Origin: CAYGZL01 sp964354345
GTDB taxonomy: Bacteria; Chloroflexota; Anaerolineae; Anaerolineales; UBA4823
Direction: 5' to 3'
DNA: 6,332 nt
Assembly: GCA_964354345.1 (NCBI GenBank)
Contig: CAYGZL010000008.1
Span: forward strand, 1-6,332
Shown here: positions 1 through 6,286 of the stretch, piece by piece
Numbering within the stretch: position 1 is the first letter of the stretch
Layout of the letters: each line of letters opens with the position of its first letter
The notes under the pieces: generated by a model
What the model was told of the DNA's origin: nothing
What the model saw: only the letters and a program-made list of their open reading frames with translations
Databases searched by the model: none
Made by a program: the position numbers and the translations under genes

Positions 1-572
1 GCCTGACCCAGGTAGGAAGGTTTGAAGTCGTTAGGGCCGAGCATGGCGGTGGGCTGCAGGATAACCGCATCCAGGCCACGGGCGATGCCTGCCTGCACTT
101 CGCGTTCAGCCTGCGCTTTGGAGCGATCATAGGGCGGGATGCGCATCACCGCGGCAGCTGAACAGTCCGTGTCGACCAACGGGCGGGTTTCATCTACCGA
201 CAGGTCGAACGGGTCCTGGCGCAAGGCCTGGATCGAGCTGAAGTACACCAGCCGCCGCACTCCACGGTGCAGGCAGGCGGCCACCACACTGCGGGTACCC
301 ATAACGTTGACCGCCTCCACCTCCGGACCGGAATCCACCGTCAGAGAAATCAACCCGGCCAGGTGATAGACCACCTCCACCCCCATCATCGCCTGCTCCA
401 GGGTTTCCTGATCGCGCACATCAGCAGGAAACGATTCTACCTCCAGCCCGACCAGTGCCCGGCGGTCTGTGTGTACCAGAGCGCGCACATCCCGCCCCTG
501 CACCAGCAACGCGCGCACCAGGTTTGCCCCAACTAACCCGGATGCTCCAGTTACAAGACATCTACCGCTCAT
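1..572 (-). CDS. NAD-dependent epimerase/dehydratase, extended SDR (dihydroflavonol-4-reductase-like), N-terminal part
   Basis: Reading the minus strand from ATG at 572-570 gives 190 uninterrupted codons running off the window edge; family members are usually about 320-340 residues, so roughly 130-150 are missing. The start MSGRCLVTGASGLVGANL carries the Rossmann motif TGASGLVG (residues 8-15). DVRD at 51-54 fits the adenine-contacting acidic position, YHLAG at 69-73 is the typical strand-4 motif, SS at 112-113 and Y148-x3-K152 (YDRSK) are the likely catalytic Ser, Tyr and Lys, and PTAMLGPNDFKPS near residue 173 matches DFR/HpnA-like proteins. These are cytoplasmic NAD(P)-dependent oxidoreductases or epimerases acting on sugar nucleotides, hopanoid precursors or other carbonyls; the substrate cannot be told here because the C-terminal half is absent. 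AGGA lies about 7 bases upstream of the ATG. No neighbour shares its strand nearby. Confidence 0.93.
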   Translation of the reverse strand, partial: MSGRCLVTGASGLVGANLVRALLVQGRDVRALVHTDRRALVGLEVESFPADVRDQETLEQAMMGVEVVYHLAGLISLTVDSGPEVEAVNVMGTRSVVAACLHRGVRRLVYFSSIQALRQDPFDLSVDETRPLVDTDCSAAAVMRIPPYDRSKAQAEREVQAGIARGLDAVILQPTAMLGPNDFKPSYLGQ

Positions 573-594
573 CGCTCTGTCCTAGAAAATAAGC

Positions 595-621
595 GGAAGC
601 GCCACCTGCCGTGGCGCTTCC
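595..621 (-). promoter_or_regulatory. Strong hairpin in the 5' leader of the epimerase gene (terminator or attenuator-like)
   Basis: GGAAGCGCCAC (595-605) and GTGGCGCTTCC (611-621) are perfect reverse complements: an 11-bp GC-rich stem with a 5-base loop. On the minus strand it is followed by GCTTATTTTCT, a modest T-rich run, and then by the AGGA and ATG of the epimerase 22 bases further on. It could be an intrinsic terminator ending a transcript from the right, an attenuator, or a leader hairpin affecting translation. No minus-strand gene immediately to its right is convincing, which makes a plain terminator harder to explain. The plus strand lacks a T tract after it. Confidence 0.55.
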
Positions 622-976
622 CCAAACAATGGTCTCTTTAATGTGCAGCATAGTTCACTCATCCGGACGTCCGCCTCGATAGTACAACAACGCTTTCTTA
701 ATCTCCGGCCTGGTTAGCAACAGATATCGCACCCGGCCTGACATGAGCTACAACCACTGGGCTGAACAGCCCCCATGCCAGCAATTGAAAATATGTTCTT
801 ATTCACTTTGCTTACTGAAGGACTAATAAATCCTTGTTTGGCGTTACCAGGATACCACAGTTGTGATCTGCAGTCATGAATCCAAAGTGCTATGAAAGTG
901 TCATTTCAAAATACTGGATAAGCTGGCTTTTAATCCTACCCATGGCAAGATCAACGGGACAGGCGAGTACGTCTTC
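622..976. other. Gene-poor stretch, no supported gene
   Basis: I see no intact gene here. The only item with coding character is a 29-codon minus-strand frame at 744-655 whose C-terminal part reads LLTRPEIKKALLYYRGGRPDE and then stops. It faintly recalls the C-terminus of DUF433-type antitoxins, but an in-frame stop sits just upstream of its ATG and there is no ribosome binding site. It is at most a degraded tail. Base composition is more AT-rich at about 780-870 than in the flanking genes. Confidence 0.4.
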
Positions 977-1049
977 GTCGACCCCTACATGTAGGGGTCG
1001 ACCTATGTGTCGACCTATACCTGTAGGGGTCGATCTATGTGTCGACCCC
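977..1049. repeat. Palindromic repeat cluster with GTAGGGGTCGAC core
   Basis: Positions 977-1002 form a perfect 26-bp palindrome with half-site GTCGACCCCTACA. Overlapping it, the 26-base unit beginning TGTAGGGGTCGA occurs at 990-1015 and again at 1022-1047 with a single mismatch (1002 C versus 1034 T), a period of 32. The second copy also closes as a hairpin: GGGGTCGA (1026-1033) pairs with TCGACCCC (1042-1049) around an 8-base loop. Four GTCGAC hexamers fall within the cluster (977, 997, 1009, 1041). It has the look of a dispersed REP- or MITE-like element, and I associate similar 'GTAGGGGCGACC' palindromes with Chloroflexota and cyanobacterial genomes; that link is from general memory. No transposase or target-site duplication is visible. 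Confidence 0.8.
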
Positions 1050-1138
1050 ATCAAAGTGAGTATAATTTCTGAACCCGACTCTATAAGCTCGCGCTCAATA
1101 TCAGAACGGCGGCGTACAAATCCAGGTCCTGATGATGC

Positions 1139-1285
1139 TCAGCACGTTGTCCAGGGCTCTTTGGCCTCAGGCCGGAGCAGTAACCGCTCCCAATCCTCAT
1201 TTGTAAGACTTGCGACCAGATGATCCAGGAGCTCAAACTCACGGATTGTGCGCTTGGATTGACCGCAAACAGTTGTGGCTCAAAA
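1139..1285 (-). pseudogene. Possible decayed DinB/maleylpyruvate-isomerase-like fragment
   Basis: On the minus strand a 48-codon open stretch between two stops contains FELLDHLVASLTNEDWERLL followed by RPEAKEPWTTC. The pattern of a helix, 'LT-x3-W', then 'W-T' shortly before the stop resembles the N-terminal helix pair of DinB/MDMPI superfamily proteins, which usually continue with a VLxHxxxW motif. In another frame just after the stop, VLSIIRTW can be read, which would fit a frameshifted continuation. There is no good start codon or ribosome binding site, and the piece is far shorter than the family's usual 150-200 residues. The resemblance is short and helical, so it may be chance. Confidence 0.22.
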
Positions 1286-1407
1286 TCAGCCACAATTTCG
1301 GGATTTGCCACGACGATCCCAGCCTGGATCTCGAAAAATGTCGCTACCTGGGTGGTTTCGTGTTGAAACCCGGGGAAGAGGTTGAGCCTGAATGGGAAAT
1401 CGAGTAG
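1210..1407 (+). pseudogene. Truncated GyrI-like / AraC effector-binding domain remnant
   Basis: This 65-codon frame contains LKISHNFGICHDDPSLDLEK followed by CRYLGGFVLKPGEEVEPE. GyrI-like small-molecule-binding domains (C-terminal to AraC-type regulators or stand-alone) typically show G-I-x-x-D-D-P, a short gap, E-K-C-R-Y-D and then a hydrophobic strand with P-E/G-E residues, which this matches well over about 45 residues. The expected second half (a G-G-x-Y-A-V type strand and the following helix) is missing: the frame ends at TAG 1405-1407. The nominal TTG start at 1210 has no ribosome binding site, and no AraC DNA-binding domain is seen upstream. I read it as a leftover of a broken gene, although a small expressed protein cannot be excluded. 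Its upstream end overlaps the possible minus-strand fragment at 1139-1285. Confidence 0.5.
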
Positions 1408-1418
1408 ATAACTCTTAA

Positions 1419-1538
1419 GACAGCAGACGACCAGGCGAACTACGCGAACGGGGGCGGCGGGCAGCGAAGCTGATTCGTGAGATGCTGCCAGTTCAGGAGC
1501 ACCTGAATGCTGTGGAACCGACCACCTGGAGGCGCTAA
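1419..1538 (+). other. Short coding-like open stretch, unrecognised
   Basis: Between stops at 1416-1418 and 1536-1538 one plus frame is open for 39 codons and reads as a charged helix containing RRAAKLIREMLPVQEHLNAV and ending EPTTWRR. It looks more protein-like than random, but has no start near its 5' end and no recognised family. It may be the C-terminal remnant of another lost gene. It ends 42 bases before the dehydratase start. Confidence 0.2.
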
Positions 1539-1580
1539 CAGCAGCCCCACGGTAGTATACTCAGCCTAAAGAGGCATAGG

Positions 1581-3029
1581 ATGACCGACCACAAAATAAT
1601 TTCCGCCGAAGATTACATCGAAAGCCTGCGCGGGCGCAGGCTGAAGGTTTACCTGCTTGGGGAGCTGGTCGCTGAAACGGTGGACCATCCGCTGATCCGC
1701 CCTTCGATCAACGCACTGGCCATGACTTATGACCTGGCGCTGGATCAGCCCGAGCTGGCGACGGCTCTCTCGCCGTTCACCGGCGAGCGCGTCAACCGCT
1801 TTCTGCACATCGCCATGAGCGCCCAGGAGGTGGCGATGCAGGGCAAGCTGCAGCGCCGGATGGGCCAATTGACGGGCACCTGCTTCCAGCGCTGCGTGGG
1901 GATGGATGCGCTCAACGCGCTGTATTCGGTGACCTACGAGATTGACGAGAAACACGGCACACCTTACCATGCCCGGCTCAAAGCGTTCATCCAACGCATG
2001 CAGCAGGGCAATTTCGTGATTGGCGGGGCTATGACGGACGTGAAAGGCGACCGCAGCCAGGCGCCTGCCGGACAGGCTGACCCTGACCTGTTCTTACATG
2101 TCAGCCGACGGACGGCGGAAGGCGTGTATATCCGCGGCGCCAAGGCGCACCAGACCGGTTGCATCAATTCGCACTGGCTGGTGGTGATGCCCACGCAGCG
2201 CCTGGACGCCGCGGAGGCAGATTACGCCATCGTGGGCGCACTGCCGGTGGAGGCGTATGGTGTCACCTATATCTACGGGCGGCAGTCCTGCGATACGCGC
2301 AGCCTGGAAGGGGGAACGCTCGATGTTGGCAATGCGCAATACAGCGGGCAGGAAGCGCTGATCATTTTCGAAGACGCCTTCATCCCAAATGAGCTGATCT
2401 TCATGAACCGCGAGACCGAGTTCGCCGCCATGTTGGTGGAGCGCTTTACCAGCTTTCACCGGCGCAGCTACGTGTGCAAGAGTGGGGTGGGCGATGTGCT
2501 GATCGGAGCCGCAGCGACGATTGCGGAATATCACGGCGTCGAAAAAGCCTCGCACATCCGCGACAAGCTGGTGGAGATGACGCACCTGAATGAGACGATC
2601 TATGCCACCGGGATGGCGTCTTCCTACCAGAGCCAGGCGACGAAGTCGGGGGCGTACCTGTGCGATGACCTGCTGGCGAACGTGTGCAAGCACCACGTGA
2701 CCAAAATCCCCTACGAAATCGGACGCCTGGCGCAAGACCTGGCGGGCGGGCTGATGGTGACGCTGCCATCCGAGGCGGATTTCCGTCACCCGGAAGCCGG
2801 TCCACTGCTGGAAAAGTACCTCAAGGCGCGACCTGACGTGCCCACCGAGCACCGCCTGCGCATGCTGCGCCTGATCGAGAACCTGACCCTGGGTCGCAAT
2901 GCGGTGGGCTATCTGACCGAATCACTGCATGGCGCCGGCTCGCCGCAAGCGCAGCGCATCCAGATCTATCGCCAGATGAACCTGGCTGCCAAGCAGAAAC
3001 TGGCAAAACGGCTGGCGGGGATTGAGTAG
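1581..3029 (+). CDS. abfD: 4-hydroxybutyryl-CoA dehydratase / vinylacetyl-CoA delta-isomerase family flavoprotein
   Basis: The 482-residue product closely resembles Clostridium aminobutyricum AbfD (about 490 residues), a cytoplasmic FAD and [4Fe-4S] enzyme that reversibly dehydrates 4-hydroxybutyryl-CoA to crotonyl-CoA by a ketyl-radical mechanism. Matching landmarks are AEDYIESLRGR at the N-terminus, HPLIRPSIN (36-44), CFQRCVGMDA with C101 and C105 (AbfD cluster ligands C99 and C103), GAKAHQTGCINSH (186-198), YGRQSCDTR (232-240), GQEAL with E258 (AbfD E257), H293 and Y297 (AbfD H292 and Y296), and TESLHGAGSPQAQRI with E447 (AbfD E455). The oddity is the fourth ligand: AbfD has H292-x6-C299, whereas here H293-x5-C299 (HRRSYVCK) is one residue shorter. 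The family also includes HpaB-type 4-hydroxyphenylacetate hydroxylases, but the Cys/His set favours the dehydratase branch. GAGG at 1571-1574 supports the ATG. It is monocistronic, with no CoA-transferase or 4-hydroxybutyrate dehydrogenase gene beside it, so the pathway (aminobutyrate or succinate fermentation, or other) is unknown. Confidence 0.87.
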   Translation: MTDHKIISAEDYIESLRGRRLKVYLLGELVAETVDHPLIRPSINALAMTYDLALDQPELATALSPFTGERVNRFLHIAMSAQEVAMQGKLQRRMGQLTGTCFQRCVGMDALNALYSVTYEIDEKHGTPYHARLKAFIQRMQQGNFVIGGAMTDVKGDRSQAPAGQADPDLFLHVSRRTAEGVYIRGAKAHQTGCINSHWLVVMPTQRLDAAEADYAIVGALPVEAYGVTYIYGRQSCDTRSLEGGTLDVGNAQYSGQEALIIFEDAFIPNELIFMNRETEFAAMLVERFTSFHRRSYVCKSGVGDVLIGAAATIAEYHGVEKASHIRDKLVEMTHLNETIYATGMASSYQSQATKSGAYLCDDLLANVCKHHVTKIPYEIGRLAQDLAGGLMVTLPSEADFRHPEAGPLLEKYLKARPDVPTEHRLRMLRLIENLTLGRNAVGYLTESLHGAGSPQAQRIQIYRQMNLAAKQKLAKRLAGIE

Positions 3030-3030
3030 G

Positions 3031-3150
3031 ATGGATATCAATCTGGTAAGTGCTGGATATCAATTGAAAGCTGCAGCTATTCTTGGACGACTGTATGGAC
3101 CTGCCGCTAGACGGTATAGGTTTGATAGGCAGCAGTCAAGGTTATCATGA
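3031..3150 (+). CDS. Possible small ORF next to the dehydratase stop, unrecognised
   Basis: An ATG lies one base after the dehydratase stop (TAGGATGG), a spacing compatible with translational coupling, and opens a 39-residue basic peptide containing LKAAAILGRLYGPAARRYRF. I recognise no family. Its 5' end includes an 11-base direct repeat (TGGATATCAAT at 3032-3042 and 3054-3064). The only Shine-Dalgarno candidate is a weak AGTAGGA overlapping the stop and start. It may be chance reading of a spacer. Confidence 0.18.
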   Translation: MDINLVSAGYQLKAAAILGRLYGPAARRYRFDRQQSRLS

Positions 3151-3151
3151 C

Positions 3152-3180
3152 GTTTACGCATTGGAGTTGGTCGCGTAAAC
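3152..3180. repeat. Inverted repeat in the convergent spacer
   Basis: GTTTACGC (3152-3159) and GCGTAAAC (3173-3180) are perfect reverse complements separated by 13 bases. It lies between the 3' ends of two converging genes (1581-3029 and 3239-4804), where a bidirectional transcription stop would be useful. No T tract follows on either strand and the loop is long, so it is a weak terminator candidate. A protein-binding site is also possible. The rest of 3030-3238 shows nothing else clear. Confidence 0.4.
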
Positions 3181-3238
3181 AAATCGCCTTCGAATGGCAA
3201 ATGGAGATCAACGGCATATCGAGAAAAGTGGGAAGTGT

Positions 3239-4804
3239 TTATTTGGTTCTCAGCACCGTCGTCAGAAACATTTTTAACACAAACTCATCCGCGCCAATAT
3301 CCGGCTGTAGATAACGCGGATCGTGATCGATATCGAAGGTAATCCCTGTTTCTACACCACGGTTAATCGCGGTCGATTTCTTACCAATGTGGTAGTTTCC
3401 AGCGAATGGATTCAAGAAATCTGGGTCGCTCCACAGGTTGACCGTGCCGGTGTCGATCGTCCCGGCGTTCTGCCAATCCTTGCCGTTCGCCCACACCCCA
3501 CTGCCCCATAAAGTTCCATTCAACGTAGCCGTCGCATCATGGGTTACCGAAATCCCCAGCGTGTGCCCGACCAGGATCGTATTGATCAGCTGTAAGCTGC
3601 TGGGTGAGTTTTCCCAACCATAGACGAAGATTCCCGTGCCACCCCCACCCAGGTTGTGGGCGAGGGTGGTTTGTTTGGCTACCACACTCGAGGCGCTTAA
3701 CACCAGCCCGCTGCCAGTAGACTCTGCTTGATTATCGGCGATCAGGTTATTGATTAGCGTAGCATTTGAATTCCCAATCATCAAACCGCTGCCCCCGGTA
3801 TTGGCGAGGATCGTGTTATTGGAAACCGTTGCGTTAGTCCAGCAGCAAAAATCAACCCCGCCCGTCTGGTTGCTGGTGATCAGGTTATCCTCAATCGTCA
3901 CGTTCGTGCCGTTGATTTCGATCCCCTCCCGGCTGTTCCCCTTGAGCGTATTCCCCCTGACCAGGATCGTGTCGTTGCCCCACGAAATTCCCAACCCGCT
4001 GCCATCATTATCCTGGAAGAGATTCTCCTGCACCTGCCCCTTGCATTGGAACATGAACATCCCCCCGCCCTGGCCCCCGTGATTGCCAATCAAACGATTG
4101 CCTGCCAGGTCGACCGTCGAGTCGATAAAAAACATCCCGGCTCCGAGCGGCGCAGTATTATTGCTGATCGTATTGTCACGCATCTCAAAGCTGCCCTGGA
4201 TGCCATACAACCCCGCTCCCCGGCCGCCAATGTTACCGTCAATCCAATTATCTTCCAACGCCAGCCAGGCTCGGATGGCGTAGATCCCGCCCCCCACATC
4301 ATCCGGCATCCAGGCTTCGCCCCCCAGCCCGGTTGGGTCGCCGTCCGAGATATGAAATCCTGTGATGGTCGGGCTGATCGGACCAGAGACATAAATCCCC
4401 CGCCCCTTCCCCTGCGCATCCACGTGCGTCACGTTTGCCTGAGGATCCGCCGTCTCCCAATTAGCGGGCGTATAGCCGCCCCGCAAGAAGATCGTTTTTG
4501 TAATGTAAACCACCTGGGTCACATAACCAGTCGTGGTGATATCCAGGCGGGGACGCATGTCCAGGGTATCGTACACACCTGCTGCCACCCGAATTTCATC
4601 TCCGGGATTGGCTGCATCCACGGCCTCCTGGATTTCTGCAAAACATGGTTGACTTCCCCCACAGTTACCCACCGGAGCCACATACACCACGTTCTCCGTT
4701 GCCCGTCCAACCATTCCTTTCAAACCCAAACACAACACCAGTAATACAAACATCGCCATAAAAACCGGCAAACTGACCATCCCGAAGCTTTTTATGGAAC
4801 GCAT
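3239..4804 (-). CDS. Secreted right-handed parallel beta-helix repeat protein (choice-of-anchor-Q type)
   Basis: The 521-residue product starts with a basic n-region (MRSIK) and a hydrophobic segment at about residues 9-30, with likely signal-peptidase cleavage near GRA-TE (33-36). Then comes VVYVAPVGNCGGSQPCFAEI (39-58), with two cysteines that could form a disulfide, followed by a DUF1565-like coil (AVDAANPGDEIRVAAGVY, 61-78). Residues from about 135 to 425 hold repeating rungs of the type 'GGGIY...L.DN.I.GN', with asparagine ladders such as NTISNN, GNTLKGN, EDNLITSN and SNNTILAN: a right-handed beta-helix as in PbH1/NosD-like proteins. It ends with STAINRGVETG (477-487) and the calcium-type DIDHDPR...DIGADEF (491-508) typical of the choice-of-anchor-Q region, then KMFLTTVLRTK. 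No transmembrane anchor or LPXTG motif is present. AAGGA at 4812-4816 supports the start. It is probably an extracellular carbohydrate-binding, lyase-like or surface protein. Catalytic residues cannot be assigned, so no enzymatic function is claimed. Confidence 0.9.
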   Translation of the reverse strand: MRSIKSFGMVSLPVFMAMFVLLVLCLGLKGMVGRATENVVYVAPVGNCGGSQPCFAEIQEAVDAANPGDEIRVAAGVYDTLDMRPRLDITTTGYVTQVVYITKTIFLRGGYTPANWETADPQANVTHVDAQGKGRGIYVSGPISPTITGFHISDGDPTGLGGEAWMPDDVGGGIYAIRAWLALEDNWIDGNIGGRGAGLYGIQGSFEMRDNTISNNTAPLGAGMFFIDSTVDLAGNRLIGNHGGQGGGMFMFQCKGQVQENLFQDNDGSGLGISWGNDTILVRGNTLKGNSREGIEINGTNVTIEDNLITSNQTGGVDFCCWTNATVSNNTILANTGGSGLMIGNSNATLINNLIADNQAESTGSGLVLSASSVVAKQTTLAHNLGGGGTGIFVYGWENSPSSLQLINTILVGHTLGISVTHDATATLNGTLWGSGVWANGKDWQNAGTIDTGTVNLWSDPDFLNPFAGNYHIGKKSTAINRGVETGITFDIDHDPRYLQPDIGADEFVLKMFLTTVLRTK

Positions 4805-4898
4805 AAGTTTATCCTTTATCGTGTTGTTAATCCATCCGAATAGGTGTGGTTTATTGGAGCTTCAATATCCTTATACCACAATCCCAATTCCGTGCTGA

Positions 4899-5018
4899 CT
4901 GATAATTAACCGGAAGCCTGGTTATGACCGAGAGACAATCCGCAAAGCCATTGTGCAAGCGGCGCCGATGCCATACACACTGGAAAAGCCGCGTGAAGCA
5001 CCGGTGATTGGACCTTAA
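4899..5018 (+). pseudogene. Coding-like C-terminal remnant in the divergent spacer, unrecognised
   Basis: Between stops at 4896-4898 and 5016-5018 one plus frame is open for 39 codons and reads NRKPGYDRETIRKAIVQAAP, then MPYTLEKPREAPVIGP. The balanced residue mix, the proline-rich end and the natural stop look like the C-terminus of a real protein. No start codon with a ribosome binding site precedes it, and the upstream frames are closed. I cannot name the family. If it is a remnant, the parent gene was lost between the beta-helix gene and the PLP-enzyme gene. Confidence 0.3.
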
Positions 5019-5056
5019 AAACAACGAATTTGAACTTAGATCAGTTTGTTATTTTG

Positions 5057-5086
5057 TTGCGTTGAAACACAGATTTCAGTTAAAAT
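5057..5086 (+). promoter_or_regulatory. Possible sigma-70-like promoter for the PLP enzyme
   Basis: TTGCGT (5057-5062) and TAAAAT (5081-5086) are separated by 18 bases inside an AT-rich stretch, about 60 bases before the ATG at 5147. The -10 box is one mismatch from TATAAT; the -35 box is weaker. A strong ribosome binding site, GGAGG at 5135-5139, follows with 7 bases to the start codon. Promoter consensus in this phylum is not well fixed, so this is a candidate only. Confidence 0.35.
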
Positions 5087-5146
5087 TATCTTACCAACCG
5101 GCATATCTTCTGGAAAACATTTATTACACAAGTTGGAGGCAGCGAG

Positions 5147-6286
5147 ATGATATTGAACACCACGGGGTCTCAGATTCACGAGCTTTCGGCCTTGATTGGA
5201 AATACACCGTTGCTGGCCATCGACTTTTTGTATCGTGGTCAGGCGCGTGTCCTGTATGCCAAGGCGGAAAATCTGAATATGACAGGAAGCATCAAGGACC
5301 GCATGGCGTTTTATATAATCGAGCAGGCCTACACCCGGGGATTGCTCCGGCCAGGCGACCTGATCGCCGAGGCGACCAGCGGAAATACTGGCATCGCCTT
5401 CGCTGCCATCAGCCGCGCTCTTGGGCATCCGGTGAAGATTTTCATGCCAGATTGGATGAGTGCCGAGCGGATCAACCTGATCCGTAGCATGGGCGCCGAG
5501 ATTTGCCTGGTCAGCAAAGAGGAGGGCGGATTCATTGGCAGCATTGAGCTAGCCGAGCAATTGGCTACCAATCGGCCTGGCGTCTTTTTACCGCGCCAAT
5601 TTTCCAACCAGGATAATTGTAGCGCGCATTACCTCACCACCGGCCCGGAAATTTGGTGGCAGATGCGCTTCCACGACCTGTACCCCGACGCCTTCGTTGC
5701 TGGTGTCGGCACGGGCGGTACCATCATGGGCGTGGGCCGGTTCTTGCGCGAGAAACGACCGACGATCAAACTCCACCCACTCGAGCCAGCCAACTCCCCA
5801 ACCCTGTCCACCGGTCACAAGGTGGGCAGGCACCGCATCCAGGGCATCTCCGATGAGTTCATCCCACCGATCCTGGATCTGGATAACCTGGACCAGGTTA
5901 TCAGCGTGGACGACGGCGATGCGATCCTGATGGCCCAACGGCTGGCCAGTGAATTGGGTCTGGGCGTGGGCATCTCCTCCGGTGGGAATTTCCTCGGCGC
6001 CGTGCAAGTCCAAAATTACCTGGGCAATCAGGCGGTGGTGGTCACAGTCTTCCCCGATGATAACAAAAAGTATCTCAGCACGGATCTGCTGCGCATCGAG
6101 CCGGTTAAAGATGGCTTCCTGACGCCCGATGTTCGCCTGATGAAGGTTCGCGCCTTCAAACGGGTGTGCTACACCTGTTGTACGCCCGAGGAATGCACCG
6201 AACTCGCCCCGGCGTACCTGTCTAAAGAAGGCGGTCTACCCAACTGCCCGCGCCGGTTGATCAACGAGGCAAGTGTAAGACGATGA
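5147..6286 (+). CDS. PLP-dependent cysteine synthase family enzyme with cysteine-rich C-terminal extension
   Basis: The 379-residue product has the CysK/cystathionine beta-synthase (fold-type II) core: LIGNTPLL (16-23), NMTGSIKDRMA (44-54) with K50 as the presumed PLP Schiff-base lysine, EATSGNTGIAFA (75-86) for substrate carboxylate binding, GVGTGGTIMGVG (186-197) as the PLP-phosphate loop, EPANSPTLSTG (213-223), IQGISDEFIP (231-240) and GVGISSGGN (273-281) with the pyridine-N serine. Such cytoplasmic enzymes replace the beta substituent of O-acetylserine, O-phosphoserine or serine, for example to make cysteine or diaminopropionate precursors; the acceptor cannot be told from sequence. CysK is usually 300-330 residues. 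Here about 60 extra residues follow YLSTDLL (309-315), carrying C341, C344, C345, C350 and C367. GGAGG at 5135-5139 fixes the start. It is transcribed divergently from the beta-helix gene, with no visible cysE or sulfur gene nearby. Confidence 0.9.
   Translation: MILNTTGSQIHELSALIGNTPLLAIDFLYRGQARVLYAKAENLNMTGSIKDRMAFYIIEQAYTRGLLRPGDLIAEATSGNTGIAFAAISRALGHPVKIFMPDWMSAERINLIRSMGAEICLVSKEEGGFIGSIELAEQLATNRPGVFLPRQFSNQDNCSAHYLTTGPEIWWQMRFHDLYPDAFVAGVGTGGTIMGVGRFLREKRPTIKLHPLEPANSPTLSTGHKVGRHRIQGISDEFIPPILDLDNLDQVISVDDGDAILMAQRLASELGLGVGISSGGNFLGAVQVQNYLGNQAVVVTVFPDDNKKYLSTDLLRIEPVKDGFLTPDVRLMKVRAFKRVCYTCCTPEECTELAPAYLSKEGGLPNCPRRLINEASVRR

Noticed and set aside
139..536. Two plus-strand open frames opposite the epimerase fragment
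   Set aside because: The minus strand holds a clear Rossmann-fold enzyme with SDR motifs; these frames are its shadow.
977..1049. A possible CRISPR array
   Set aside because: Only two repeat copies exist, the 6-base gap is too short for a spacer, and the units are palindromic with no cas genes in the window.
1061..1066. A perfect TATAAT hexamer
   Set aside because: No acceptable -35 box at the right distance and no intact gene downstream within reach on that strand; probably chance.
876..1223. A 115-codon plus-strand open frame across the palindromic repeat
   Set aside because: It reads through the repeat cluster, producing low-complexity Thr/Arg/Pro/Val text, has no recognisable domain and no ribosome binding site.
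2094..2852. A 252-codon minus-strand open frame opposite the dehydratase gene
   Set aside because: It lies wholly inside a well-recognised plus-strand gene, has an arginine/histidine-rich, unfamiliar composition, and is explained by antisense of GC-rich codons.
4046..4744. A 232-codon plus-strand open frame opposite the beta-helix gene
   Set aside because: It is the antisense shadow of asparagine- and glycine-rich repeats; the minus-strand product has a signal peptide, known repeats and a ribosome binding site.
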